Shown here: in pieces, positions 37,293 to 45,347 of the stretch
Numbering within the stretch: position 1 is the stretch's first letter
Layout: every line of letters starts with the position of its first letter
From: Bradyrhizobium icense
GTDB taxonomy: Bacteria > Pseudomonadota > Alphaproteobacteria > Rhizobiales > Xanthobacteraceae
Reading direction: 5' to 3'
Assembly: GCF_001693385.1 (NCBI RefSeq)
Contig: NZ_CP016428.1
Span: 6,820,001 to 6,884,000 of the forward strand
DNA: 64,000 nucleotides
Program-made: the position numbers and the translations under genes
Notes under the pieces: model-generated
What the model was told of the DNA's origin: nothing
Databases searched by the model: none
The model's input: only the letters and a program-made list of their open reading frames with translations

Positions 37293-38212
37293 CACCGACA
37301 GCCATGACCGCCACGCAATCAGGCGAATTCCGCGCCGCCGGCACCGACCTCAGCGAGAGGCGCCGCAGCGGCGTCTCGACCGGACCGTTGATCGATATCA
37401 CCGCCGCACCCGACATGATTGCGATGCATTGGGACACCGACGGCAGTTTGCGCCTCGGCGCCTTCACCACCATTGCCGCCATCACCGCCGATCCGCGCCT
37501 CGCCGCGGCCTATCCGGGCATCGCCGCCTCCGCGCAAGGGTTGGCCACGCCGCAGGTCCGTCACCTCGCCACCCTCGGCGGCAATCTCGCGCAACGTTCG
37601 CGCTGCTGGTATTTTCGAAATCCGCACATCGCCTGCCTCAGGAAGGGCGGACCGGATTGTCCGGCGCGATCGGGCAATCATCTCTACCATGTCGCGTTCG
37701 ACCTTGGCCCGTGCGTAGCGCCGCATCCCTCGACGATGGCGGCGGCGCTGCTGGCCTATGAGGCGAAAGTAACTACCGACCAGAGGAGTTCGCTGACGAT
37801 CGGCGAGCTCCTCGGCGACGGCTCCAATGGCGGCTCCGACAATGCGCTTCAGCCAGGCGAGATGATCAAGAGCGTCACACTTCCCTCGCCGCTGCAAGAC
37901 GAGCGCGGGCTCTACAAGCGCGCGATCAGCCGCACCCATGCCGAATGGCCGCTGGTTGAACTCTGCGCCCGCGCCGTGGTGAAGAACGGCGCGTTCCAGT
38001 TCGTCCGCCTGGCCGCCGGCGGCATCGCCCCGGTGCCGCTGCGGCTTGCGGCTGCGGAAGCCGTGTTGCAAGGCAACGCGGCGAGCGCAGCGAACATTGT
38101 CAGCGCCGCCGAGCAGGCGACGGCGGGCGCAAAGCCGCTACCGATGACGGGATACAAGCTCGATCTGCTGAAGGGCGTGGTACGGGATTTGCTTGAGCGG
38201 CTGGCAGAGTAG
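37289..38212 (+). CDS. FAD-binding subunit of the molybdenum hydroxylase
   Basis: The 307-residue protein passes electrons from the iron-sulfur clusters to FAD and an acceptor. The N-terminus is short, beginning almost at the FAD pyrophosphate loop (FRAAGTDLSERRR). The second FAD motif ATLGGNLAQRSRCWYFRN is at about residues 94-111. A cysteine set (Cys106, 116, 124, 142: RCWYF, IACL, DCPARSGNH, PCVAPHPS) resembles the YagS/4-hydroxybenzoyl-CoA reductase beta type, where it can hold an extra 4Fe-4S cluster. The C-terminal CO-dehydrogenase flavoprotein domain follows. It overlaps the preceding gene by four bases. Confidence 0.9.
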   Translation: MTPTAMTATQSGEFRAAGTDLSERRRSGVSTGPLIDITAAPDMIAMHWDTDGSLRLGAFTTIAAITADPRLAAAYPGIAASAQGLATPQVRHLATLGGNLAQRSRCWYFRNPHIACLRKGGPDCPARSGNHLYHVAFDLGPCVAPHPSTMAAALLAYEAKVTTDQRSSLTIGELLGDGSNGGSDNALQPGEMIKSVTLPSPLQDERGLYKRAISRTHAEWPLVELCARAVVKNGAFQFVRLAAGGIAPVPLRLAAAEAVLQGNAASAANIVSAAEQATAGAKPLPMTGYKLDLLKGVVRDLLERLAE

Positions 38213-38362
38213 ATGCGAAACTTACAAGAACGCCGGCGCCGAAGCGCTGATAATGTTGCTGCGAAGCTGATGAAGATCGGCGAGCGGTATGCGGCGTTAC
38301 CCGACGCCGGCCGGATGCCTGACGAACTTCTCGGTTATGACGAGCGCCGCTTGCCCACATGA
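38213..38362 (+). pseudogene. vapB-like antitoxin remnant (C-terminal part)
   Basis: A 49-codon frame starts immediately after the FAD-subunit stop codon. Its sequence LQERRRRSADNVAAKLMKIG, RYAALPD and DELLGYDERRLPT is the typical C-terminal end of VapB (Rv0623-like) antitoxins, as in family members ending D-E-I-x-G-Y-D-x-x-G-L-P. The N-terminal ribbon-helix-helix DNA-binding half is missing. The TGA stop codon overlaps an ATGATCGT, which would be the MIV start of VapC, but the VapC reading then degenerates. It is therefore the scar of a deleted vapBC toxin-antitoxin pair. Confidence 0.65.
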
Positions 38363-38407
38363 TCGTTAGCCGATTACGTGATCGTAGGACGGACAATTCG
38401 CACGACG

Positions 38408-39673
38408 TCAATGATCGTGGAACGCGTCTTCCTCGTTGACCTTGCTGTTGCCCTTGAACCAGCGCGACCAGGGCTTTTTGCTGCCGAGCGATCCTGTCGA
38501 ATAGGGATCACGTGACGCGTAAGGATTACGCTGGGCGCGCGCGGCGACCTGCTCACCCGACACCGCGGCGGGCTGACAGATGGTGCGACGCGAAGGACGG
38601 CGCATCAAATCGACGTGAATGTGGTCTTCGTGGTGGGAGTTGGAGCCCGGCGCCAGCACGGTGTTGAACTGCTGACAGGCGGCCGCCTGCACGTCGCGCA
38701 GAAAGCCCTGCTCTTCCGGCACGCCGCGCCAGCCGCCTTTCACCGTGATGCGCCTGCCGTCGGCGAGCGTGAAGGCTGCGATGTCGAGCGCGTTGCCGAA
38801 CGCATGCTCGGAAATATGCGCATGCGGATTGCCGTTCATGCCGCGACAGGAATAGGCGGAGATCTGCTTGATCTCGACGACGCGCACGCCGAACCAGCGC
38901 ATTGCCGCCGGCTGCACGGAATCGGTGAGCCAGCGGTCGAGCGCGGAGACGATCGGGCACGCCAGTGTCGCCGGCGGCTTCATCGAGACCTGACCGAAGG
39001 CGCTGACGGAATTGCCTTGCGCGGGACCGAGCCGCGGCGCCGCCGGCGATGGCGAATAGGATGGCTGCGCATACGGCGGGGAAGGAGGCGCGGTGTAACG
39101 GTCGCGCGGTGGATAGGATGGTTGCGCCGCATAACCGCCGCCGCGCGACGTCGGCACGCCTTCGGGGGGCAGATCGATATCATCCTGCTGCGGGGCCACA
39201 CCCGGCGCGGACAGCGAGATCGGGCCGTTCGACGGCGCGGCATAGTTCGGCTGGCGCGGCGCCGGATCCGGATAGCTTCCTGAATGGCTCCCGGGATAGT
39301 TCCCAGAATAGTTTCCAGAATAGTTTCCTTGGGACGGAGCCGGCGCCGGGGCGCGCGCGATCGGCCAGCGCGGCTGATTGCCGATATTGGCCGGCGGCCG
39401 CAGGCTTTCGTCGGCAAAGCCGAAAGAGGTGATGTTTTCGCCGAGCGCCGCCACTTTCAGCGGATATTCCGCACCGCACACGCCGGGACCGGAGATCGGG
39501 TCGATCCGAACCAATTCCGGGCTCTCCTTGACCGCGCCGGACTTCAGGCAAGCGACTTCGGCCTCGGTACGCCATGGTTCGCGCTCGGCGGACTGAAAAA
39601 ATCCGCGGCCACAACCCGCTAGCGAGACGAGGACGAAGGAGCCGACGAGATACAAACGAACTCCGCGCGTCAT
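38408..39673 (-). CDS. Extensin-like C-terminal-domain lipoprotein
   Basis: The protein of 421 residues (ATG 39673; an upstream TTG at 39688 was rejected) has a lipobox LVSLAGCGRG near residue 20, so it should be lipid-anchored in the periplasm. An N-terminal domain (ACLKSGAVKESPELVRIDPI) is followed by a proline/glycine linker with five tetrapeptide repeats (GNYS GNYS GNYP GSHS GSYP). The extensin-like C domain follows: ACPIVSALDRWLTDSVQPAA, YSCRGMNGN, ISEHAFGNALDIAAF, HHEDHIHVDL. The SEHAFGNALD/HxD pattern resembles D,D-peptidases of the VanY/MepA fold, so it may act on cell wall. Confidence 0.88.
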   Translation of the reverse strand: MTRGVRLYLVGSFVLVSLAGCGRGFFQSAEREPWRTEAEVACLKSGAVKESPELVRIDPISGPGVCGAEYPLKVAALGENITSFGFADESLRPPANIGNQPRWPIARAPAPAPSQGNYSGNYSGNYPGSHSGSYPDPAPRQPNYAAPSNGPISLSAPGVAPQQDDIDLPPEGVPTSRGGGYAAQPSYPPRDRYTAPPSPPYAQPSYSPSPAAPRLGPAQGNSVSAFGQVSMKPPATLACPIVSALDRWLTDSVQPAAMRWFGVRVVEIKQISAYSCRGMNGNPHAHISEHAFGNALDIAAFTLADGRRITVKGGWRGVPEEQGFLRDVQAAACQQFNTVLAPGSNSHHEDHIHVDLMRRPSRRTICQPAAVSGEQVAARAQRNPYASRDPYSTGSLGSKKPWSRWFKGNSKVNEEDAFHDH

Positions 39674-39867
39674 CCCGCGCACGTTCAACCAATTTATTTA
39701 AAGACTCTTCAACATGTTGATTTTACGTTTTTTTTACCATGTTGCCGGAGGCCGAGGCCTGTGGAGAGCGCGTGGATGGACAGCAGCGCTGACTTTTTGG
39801 GTCGGGAACGCTTTGCTAACCTAAAGTGTTAGGTGCGGGCACGACGTGAACCCAGGGAGCCTTCCCA

Positions 39868-39963
39868 ATGGATTTCGTAAGTCCTCTCGTCAGCAGACTT
39901 GGCGTTGTAACCGCGTATGTTGCATTCGCCTTCGTCGGCGCGATTGTGCTTGGCGTGTTCTAG
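39868..39963 (+). CDS. Small membrane protein, 31 residues
   Basis: A short frame starts at ATG 39868 with ribosome site GGGAG eight bases upstream, and ends at TAG 39963. The product MDFVSPLVSRLGVVTAYVAF continues FVGAIVLGVF, one membrane helix with an extracytoplasmic or cytoplasmic tail of about ten residues. A perfect terminator hairpin follows at 39994. The ribosome site, helix and terminator together support a real micro-protein gene of unknown function. Confidence 0.6.
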   Translation: MDFVSPLVSRLGVVTAYVAFAFVGAIVLGVF

Positions 39964-39993
39964 ACTTCCCGTCCACACAATGGACCTAAGCGT

Positions 39994-40020
39994 CCGGTGA
40001 CCCGCGTCACCGGGCGTTTT
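39994..40020 (+). terminator. Rho-independent terminator after the small membrane protein
   Basis: CCGGTGAC and GTCACCGG form a perfect 8-bp stem with a CCGC loop, followed by GCGTTTT. It ends nine bases before the convergent DUF2147-like gene and can serve both strands. Confidence 0.75.
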
Positions 40021-40028
40021 CGTGCGAT

Positions 40029-40871
40029 CTACGAACGCGGATCGGCGGACACCATCACCAGGCTGTCAGCGCGGCGCATGACGCGGCTCCAGTTGTTGCC
40101 GGAGCAATAGAAACGGAGAAGCGCGCAGGCTTCGACACGAAGCGTGTTGATCTCCTTCATCGACATCGTGCCGTAATAGGTCTCGCCGCTGTCCTGGCTG
40201 TAGACACTGCCGGTCCATTGCCGTTCCGCCTTCGGCTTCATGTTGATCAGGATCGCCTCGCCCTTCTCGGACGATGCATTGAGCACGTAGCCGCACAGCG
40301 CGCTGCCGCATTTTGCGATCCGCACCGTCCCCTTGCCTTCGGTCTGCCAATCGCCGATCGGAGAATCCGATGGCGCTTCCTCGGCCTGATGCGAGACGCG
40401 TTCAGCTGGCGGCGCAGGCTGCACCGTTTCGACCGGTTTCGCGGGCGGTGGTGGTGGCAATGGAATCGAAACCTGCTGAGACGACGCGGGCGCAGGCGGC
40501 GGCGCTGGCGGAAGCGGCGGTGGCGCTGCGACGATTTGCGTCGTCGATGCAGCCGGGGTGAAGACGGCCGGCGGTAGTGTGACGACGGTGGCCTTGGCCG
40601 GTGGCGTGGTCGCTGGCGGCGCAGGCGGCGAAACCGCTTGCGGCGCAGGCTTCGCCGGCGCGACCCGGTCGCGATCCTCTTCATAGCGGTCGCGCTTGTG
40701 GCGCCAGTTGAGGCTTCTGGAGACCGACATCGAGGCACAGGACGTCGAACGGCAATGCCTGGAGGATTCGATGTGCACCCGATGGCCGCCGATCTTGAAT
40801 GAAATCGAGCCGCCGGCCTGGACGGAAGAACTGAGCAGCATCAGCACGGCGAGAAAACAAAACCGTTTCAT
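40029..40871 (-). CDS. DUF2147-like periplasmic protein with proline-rich linker (paralogue 1)
   Basis: From ATG 40871 (GGGAGG ribosome site) the protein has 280 residues. It has a signal peptide ending SSSVQAGG and a short N-terminal domain (ISFKIGGHRVHIESSRHC, two more cysteines). A long P/A/V-rich linker and a C-terminal DUF2147-type beta-barrel domain follow (SPIGDWQTEGKGTVRIAKCG, ALCGYVLN, ILINMKPKAERQWTGSVY, INTLRVEACALL). A paralogue with the same layout lies divergently at 41058. The function is unknown. DUF2147 domains recall lipocalin-like barrels, and the paired cysteines may form disulfides (inference). Confidence 0.8.
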   Translation of the reverse strand: MKRFCFLAVLMLLSSSVQAGGSISFKIGGHRVHIESSRHCRSTSCASMSVSRSLNWRHKRDRYEEDRDRVAPAKPAPQAVSPPAPPATTPPAKATVVTLPPAVFTPAASTTQIVAAPPPLPPAPPPAPASSQQVSIPLPPPPPAKPVETVQPAPPAERVSHQAEEAPSDSPIGDWQTEGKGTVRIAKCGSALCGYVLNASSEKGEAILINMKPKAERQWTGSVYSQDSGETYYGTMSMKEINTLRVEACALLRFYCSGNNWSRVMRRADSLVMVSADPRS

Positions 40872-41057
40872 CGAAGCCTCCCGCGAGCGAGGCGGAAAAC
40901 TAGTCGCGAGGAACCTTGACCGGATGTGATTTGAATCACCGAGCCGCTTCGGCACTGCCTGATGCTTCGTGACCTGAATCACAGAGCGCATCCCCGCGCC
41001 CGCGTAGGCTCAGCCCACGTTCACCGCCACCGCGCACAAGCCGCCCAGGAGGCTCTC

Positions 41058-41798
41058 ATGAAGAAGCTGTACATCCTCGCCGCATTGTTGATGGCCACCA
41101 CCTCGGCGCATGCGGGCGGCATTACCCTCCAGATCAATGGCGAGCGCATTCGTGTCGAATCGCCGCGCAACTGCAACGCCATTTCCTGCATCAAGATTAC
41201 CGCGCCCGGCTATAACGGCACGCTCGGCAATATCGACCTCAAGGGCATGGGCTCGAAGAGCAAGGACGACGACGTCGCCGACACCACCCCGGCGAAACCG
41301 TCTGCTCCCGCCCCGGCCCAGGCGGCCGCGCCGCAGCCTGCGGCGTCCGCGCCAGCAACAGCAACGCCTGCGCCCGCTCAAACCACCGTCGCGACCGCAA
41401 CACCGGCGCAAACCGAGGTCGCACCGCCCACTCCGCCCCCGCCGCCCGCCCCGGTCGCCGCCGCGCCTGCACCGCAGCCGGCTACGGCCGCAGCCGCAGC
41501 GCCCGCTGCCGATCCGAATTCGCCGATCGGCGTCTGGGCGACGGAAGAGAACAAGGGCAACGTTCGCATCGAGCAATGCGGCGCCAATCTGTGCGGCTAT
41601 TCCGTCAACACCGGCGAACGGATCCTGATCAACATGAAGCCCCAGGGCAGCAAGTGGACCGGCCGTATTCACGATCCCGACAGCGGCCGCAAATACGACT
41701 CCACGATCGCGCTGAAGGGCACCAGTTCGCTGCGCGTCCAGGGCTGCGCCTTCGGCGGCATGTTCTGCGGCGGCCAGACCTGGAAGCGCGTGAGCTGA
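41058..41798 (+). CDS. DUF2147-like periplasmic protein with alanine/proline-rich linker (paralogue 2)
   Basis: From ATG 41058 (AGGAGG ribosome site) the protein has 246 residues. It starts with signal peptide MKKLYILAALLMATTSAHAG, then the N-terminal module ITLQINGERIRVESPRNCNA with ISCIKI. An A/P/T-rich linker (about residues 78-150) and the DUF2147-type domain follow (SPIGVWATEENKGNVRIEQC, NLCGYSVN, ILINMKPQGSKWTGRIHDPD, SLRVQGCAFGGMFCGGQTW). All landmarks match paralogue 1 across the divergent 186-base region, so this is a diverged duplication with both copies kept. Confidence 0.82.
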   Translation: MKKLYILAALLMATTSAHAGGITLQINGERIRVESPRNCNAISCIKITAPGYNGTLGNIDLKGMGSKSKDDDVADTTPAKPSAPAPAQAAAPQPAASAPATATPAPAQTTVATATPAQTEVAPPTPPPPPAPVAAAPAPQPATAAAAAPAADPNSPIGVWATEENKGNVRIEQCGANLCGYSVNTGERILINMKPQGSKWTGRIHDPDSGRKYDSTIALKGTSSLRVQGCAFGGMFCGGQTWKRVS

Positions 41799-41822
41799 CT
41801 ACCAATCGTTACCAGTCTCATC

Positions 41823-41944
41823 ATTCCCCGGACGCGGTGCGCCACGACGTGGTGCACCGCTGAGCCGGGGTCCACTGTGCCACGCGATGTAGGTCCCGTT
41901 TCTGCGACGCAGCGCTGGCGCGCTGCATCGCGCCCGGGACGCGG
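41823..41944. repeat. Type C intergenic repeat
   Basis: ATTCCCCGGACGCGGTGCGC ... GACGTGGTGCACCGC, GAGCCGGGGTCC, and a second half GGTCCCGTTTCTGCGACGCA ... CGCGCCCGGGACGCGG. It fills the gap between convergent DUF2147 and Nudix genes. Confidence 0.7.
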
Positions 41945-41945
41945 G

Positions 41946-42457
41946 TTAGCGAAACAACCGAAGCAGATTTTGAAAAAAGCCTACGGGCTGGGCTTTGGGC
42001 ACTTCGACAGGCTGCACCGCCATCGGCAGCCCTGCGCCTTCCACACCATTCGCTGCCGCCAGCGCGATCGGCCCGACATTTTCCAGAAACGCGCGCTCAT
42101 GGCCGCGCGACAGCCGTTCGACGGCCTGCTCCAGCGGCAGCCAGTCCACCGCCTTCACGTCGCGCATCGGTTTGCGCATCGGCATCTCGCCCGCTTCCAT
42201 GCGCCAAAATGCACCACCTTGGCGCCGCCGCTGACATCATAAGCCAGCGTGCCCAGAAATTCATGCACAGCAACGTCGTGCCCGGTTTCTTCCATCACCT
42301 CGCGTTCGGCGGCGGCGCGTGGCGTCTCGCCGTCGTCGAGCTTGCCCTTGGGCAGCACCCATTCATTGCGCTTGCGCAGGCGCACCACGGCGACCAGCGG
42401 CGGCTCCGCCTGTCGCAACACGATTCCTCCCGCCGCCATGACAGGCGCTCTCGCCAT
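41946..42457 (-). pseudogene. Nudix hydrolase, interrupted by a frameshift in an A/T run
   Basis: From ATG 42457 (GGGAAGAG ribosome site) the protein starts MARAPVMAAGGIVLRQAE and has a full Nudix box at residues 38-60 (GKLDDGETPRAAAEREVMEE then TGH). Reading in frame breaks after AKVVHF: the frame needs one more base in the AAAA run at 42206-42209 to continue as WRMEAGEMPMRKPMRDVKAV and on to a stop at 41946. Nudix enzymes hydrolyse nucleoside diphosphates linked to another moiety. Because the break lies in a homopolymer and both halves look well preserved, a sequencing error is as likely as a true mutation. Confidence 0.82.
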
Positions 42458-42524
42458 CGATCTCTTCCCGCGTTTCGCGACTGCGACCGCGAGCATATAG
42501 AGACAATAGTCCGGAGAATCGAGA

Positions 42525-43430
42525 TTAAACCTGTGGCTTTCGCAACAGTCGTTCGCCGGCGCGGATGCGCCCTCCCTCCGCGACGTTGTCGCAAAATTCG
42601 AAATTCTCCGGCACCAGCACGATGATGGTCGAGCCGTGCTCGAACCAGCCGAGCTCGTCGCCCTTGCGCACCTTCGCATCGCAAGGAAACACCGTCGGTC
42701 CCCTGCTCTGCGCATTGAGCGTGCGATCGAGGAAATGCAGCCGGATGCTGGCGACCAGAATGGCGGCGACCGGCACCAGCGTCAGTGCCTCGCCGGACGG
42801 CAGGCGCGCCTGCAGCACCGCGCGCTCGTTCTTGCAGAACAGACGCTCGACCCGCTTCAGCGCGATCGGATTGACGTTCCAGACGTCGCCATGGATGAAG
42901 GTCACCCGCTCGATGCTCATGTCATACGGCGCGTGAAAGCGGTGATACATGCTGGACGTCAGCCGGAGCGTCAGGAAGCGGCCGTTGCGGTGTTGCTCGA
43001 CCAGCGCAGGATCGCCGAGCAGGTCGAGCAGCGAATAGGGCGCGCCCTTGATCTGGAACAGCTCGGTATCGGCGATCTTGCCGAACGCGCCAATGATGCC
43101 GTCCGAAGGACTGGACACGACGGCAGGGTCCGGATCCGCCGGCCGCAGCCCGGGGCGCAATTCGCGCGTAAAGCAATCGTGCAGACTCTTGAATTCGGCT
43201 TTCTTCGCTTCCGACAGATCGAGATCGGAAAACAGCCGCCAGCACCAGATCGAAACATCGCGCACGAGCGGGTTTTCGATCTTGCTGAACCAGCCCATGA
43301 AGCGGGTCAGTGCCGCCCGCGGGATGCGGTTGGTCAGGAGGAAATTGAGGTCTTCCTGCTGGGTGAGGCGGGCGATCAGGCGCCGGATTGTCATCAATCT
43401 GTCAGCAGGATTGGCTAGCGCTTCAGGCAT
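42525..43430 (-). CDS. psd: Phosphatidylserine decarboxylase, long (E. coli/mitochondrial) type
   Basis: The enzyme makes phosphatidylethanolamine from phosphatidylserine using a pyruvoyl group. The 301-residue protein (ATG 43430, ribosome site GGGAAGGGA) has family landmarks FTRELRPGLRP, VVSSPSDGIIGAFGKI, YSLLDLLGD, LTLRLTSSMYHRFHAPYDM and the self-cleavage site GST in FEHGSTIIVLVPENF near the C-terminus. Cleavage there gives the alpha subunit with the pyruvoyl cofactor. Its start codon shares bases with that of the divergent aminotransferase, and a methyltransferase acting on phosphatidylethanolamine lies 3 kb away, which points to a lipid locus. Confidence 0.9.
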   Translation of the reverse strand: MPEALANPADRLMTIRRLIARLTQQEDLNFLLTNRIPRAALTRFMGWFSKIENPLVRDVSIWCWRLFSDLDLSEAKKAEFKSLHDCFTRELRPGLRPADPDPAVVSSPSDGIIGAFGKIADTELFQIKGAPYSLLDLLGDPALVEQHRNGRFLTLRLTSSMYHRFHAPYDMSIERVTFIHGDVWNVNPIALKRVERLFCKNERAVLQARLPSGEALTLVPVAAILVASIRLHFLDRTLNAQSRGPTVFPCDAKVRKGDELGWFEHGSTIIVLVPENFEFCDNVAEGGRIRAGERLLRKPQV

Positions 43431-45093
43431 GGATTCGTCCCTTCCGATTCTTTCCCTGTCCGCGGCTGCGGTCGCTGGCGCCGCGGCAGTGTTCCCCAAG
43501 TTGCAGGCGCGGCTGGCGCTGTCGCGCGCAAAACACCGCTCGCTGACCGGACATTCCAAAATGTCCAAGACGGTCGCGCGGCTGGTGCCGCATTATGAAT
43601 TCGACATCGACGACTTCTTCTGTTCCGACGGCGCCCCCGTCGACGTCGCCATGCAGCGGCAGGACGCCTTCTTCCGCCTCGCCTGCCTCTACGAGGAACG
43701 CTATGCGAAGGGACGGAAGATGACGGCCGAAGCGGCCGAGCACATCTCCGACCTGCAGTTCACCGAAACCTACCGGGTGCCGTTCCAGTACAGCCGGCTG
43801 GTGCGGGAAAATCTCGGCACCGGCGCCTTCATGCAGTCTTCCGCCGGCGTCACCGTCAACGATGTCGACGGCAACACCTTCTACGACCTGACCGGCTCCT
43901 ACGGCGTCAACATTTTCGGCAACGATTTTTACAAGGAGTGCATCACGGAAGCCGAAAAGCGCGCCCGCGCGCTTGGCCCCGTGCTCGGCCCCTATCATCC
44001 CGTCATCACCGACAACGTCCGCCGGCTGTGCGAGATCTCCGGCCTCGACGAAGTCTCGTTCCACATGTCCGGCACCGAAGCCGTCATGCAGGCAGTGCGC
44101 CTGGCGCGCTACCATACCAGGCGCACGCATCTGGTTCGTTTCGCCGGCGCCTATCACGGCTGGTGGGGCGACGTGCAGCCAGGCGTCGGCAATCCCGTAT
44201 CGCCGCACGAGACCTATACGCTGGCCGACATGTCGGAGCGCACGCTGCATGTGCTGCGAACGCGCAAGGACATCGCCTGCGTGCTGGTCAATCCGCTGCA
44301 GGCGCTGCATCCCAACGCCAACGCGCCCGGCGATTCCGCCCTCGTGGACTCCTCCCGCAAGGGCGCGTTCGATCGCGCGGCCTACACCGACTGGCTGAAG
44401 AAGTTGCGCGAGGTCTGCACTGCGCGCGGCATCGTCTTGATCTTCGACGAAGTCTTCGTCGGCTTCCGCCTCGCCGCCGGCGGCGCCCAGGAATATTTCG
44501 GCGTCCGCGCCGACATGGTGACTTACGGCAAGAGTCTCGCCGGGGGCCTGCCGGTCGGCGTGGTCTGCGGCCGCAAGGAATTGATGCGGCGTTTTCGCGA
44601 TGATCGTCCCGCCGACGTCTGCTTCGCCCGCGGTACCTTCAACTCGCATCCCTACGTCATGACGGCGATGGACGAATTTTTGAGCCGCCTCGCCAGCCCG
44701 AACTTCAATGCGGTCTATCAGGGGCTCGATGAGACCTGGAACGGCCGCGCCAAGGCGTTGAACGATCGGCTGGCCGCGCAGGATCTGCCCGTCCGCGTCA
44801 GCAATCTCTCCTCGATCTGGATGGTGCAATATACCGAGCCGTCCCGCTACAACTGGATGCTTCAATACTACCTGCGCGCCGAAGGGTTGGCGCTGAGCTG
44901 GGTCGGCACCGGCCGGCTGATCTTCAGCCTCAACTACACGGATGCGGACTTCAATGAAGTCGCCGACCGCTTTGTTACGGCTGCCGAGAAGATGAAGCGC
45001 GACGGCTGGTGGTGGCATGACGGCTCGCTCACCAACAAGGATATCAAGCGGCGGATCCTGAAAGAGATGCTTGCCAAGCGGCTCGGGCGCTAG
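43429..45093 (+). CDS. Class III aminotransferase (glutamate-1-semialdehyde-aminomutase-like) with N-terminal extension
   Basis: From ATG 43429 the protein has 554 residues, over 100 more than glutamate-1-semialdehyde aminomutase. The PLP domain is intact: SGTEAVMQAVRLARYHTRR, FAGAYHGWWGDVQPG, VLIFDEVFVGFRLAAGG with Asp340, and the PLP lysine Lys368 in MVTYGKSLAGGLPVG. The extra N-terminus begins with a hydrophobic stretch (LPILSLSAAAVAGAAAVFP) that could anchor it to the membrane. An ATG at 43561 (MSKTVARLVPHYEF) would remove that stretch; neither start has a good ribosome site. Context (decarboxylase, methyltransferase, glycosyltransferase) suggests amination of a lipid-linked or sugar substrate rather than haem synthesis (inference). 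Confidence 0.8.
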   Translation: MDSSLPILSLSAAAVAGAAAVFPKLQARLALSRAKHRSLTGHSKMSKTVARLVPHYEFDIDDFFCSDGAPVDVAMQRQDAFFRLACLYEERYAKGRKMTAEAAEHISDLQFTETYRVPFQYSRLVRENLGTGAFMQSSAGVTVNDVDGNTFYDLTGSYGVNIFGNDFYKECITEAEKRARALGPVLGPYHPVITDNVRRLCEISGLDEVSFHMSGTEAVMQAVRLARYHTRRTHLVRFAGAYHGWWGDVQPGVGNPVSPHETYTLADMSERTLHVLRTRKDIACVLVNPLQALHPNANAPGDSALVDSSRKGAFDRAAYTDWLKKLREVCTARGIVLIFDEVFVGFRLAAGGAQEYFGVRADMVTYGKSLAGGLPVGVVCGRKELMRRFRDDRPADVCFARGTFNSHPYVMTAMDEFLSRLASPNFNAVYQGLDETWNGRAKALNDRLAAQDLPVRVSNLSSIWMVQYTEPSRYNWMLQYYLRAEGLALSWVGTGRLIFSLNYTDADFNEVADRFVTAAEKMKRDGWWWHDGSLTNKDIKRRILKEMLAKRLGR

Positions 45094-45135
45094 CGGCGTT
45101 CTTCTATTTACCGTCATAGCCTCGGCTACTCACTC

Positions 45136-45250
45136 GTCATTGCGAGGAGCCAACAGGTGGCGCGAATGCGCGCCATGACAGGCTCCGCGACGAAGCAATC
45201 CATCTATCCCCGGAAGGAGAGATGGATTGCTTCGCTTCGCTCGTAATGAC
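45136..45250. repeat. Type D intergenic repeat (GTCATTGCGAGGAGC...GCTCGTAATGAC)
   Basis: Inverted ends GTCATTGCGAG and CTCGTAATGAC enclose GACGAAGCAATCCATC ... GATGGATTGCTTCGC, a near-complete palindrome. A relative lies at 59929-60008. It sits between convergent genes. Confidence 0.8.
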
Positions 45251-45287
45251 GACCTCACAATTGCTTTCTTAGTTCTTCTGACGTTCA

Positions 45288-45321
45288 AGACGTGGATGGC
45301 CGGGACAAGCCCGGCCATGAC
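45288..45321. repeat. Type A repeat, single arm
   Basis: AAGACGTGGATGGCCGGGAC followed by AAGCCCGGCCATGAC matches one arm of the element at 1584-1671 almost base for base. Confidence 0.75.
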
Positions 45322-45347
45322 GACTTCGCTAGATCAAGCGGCAACAA

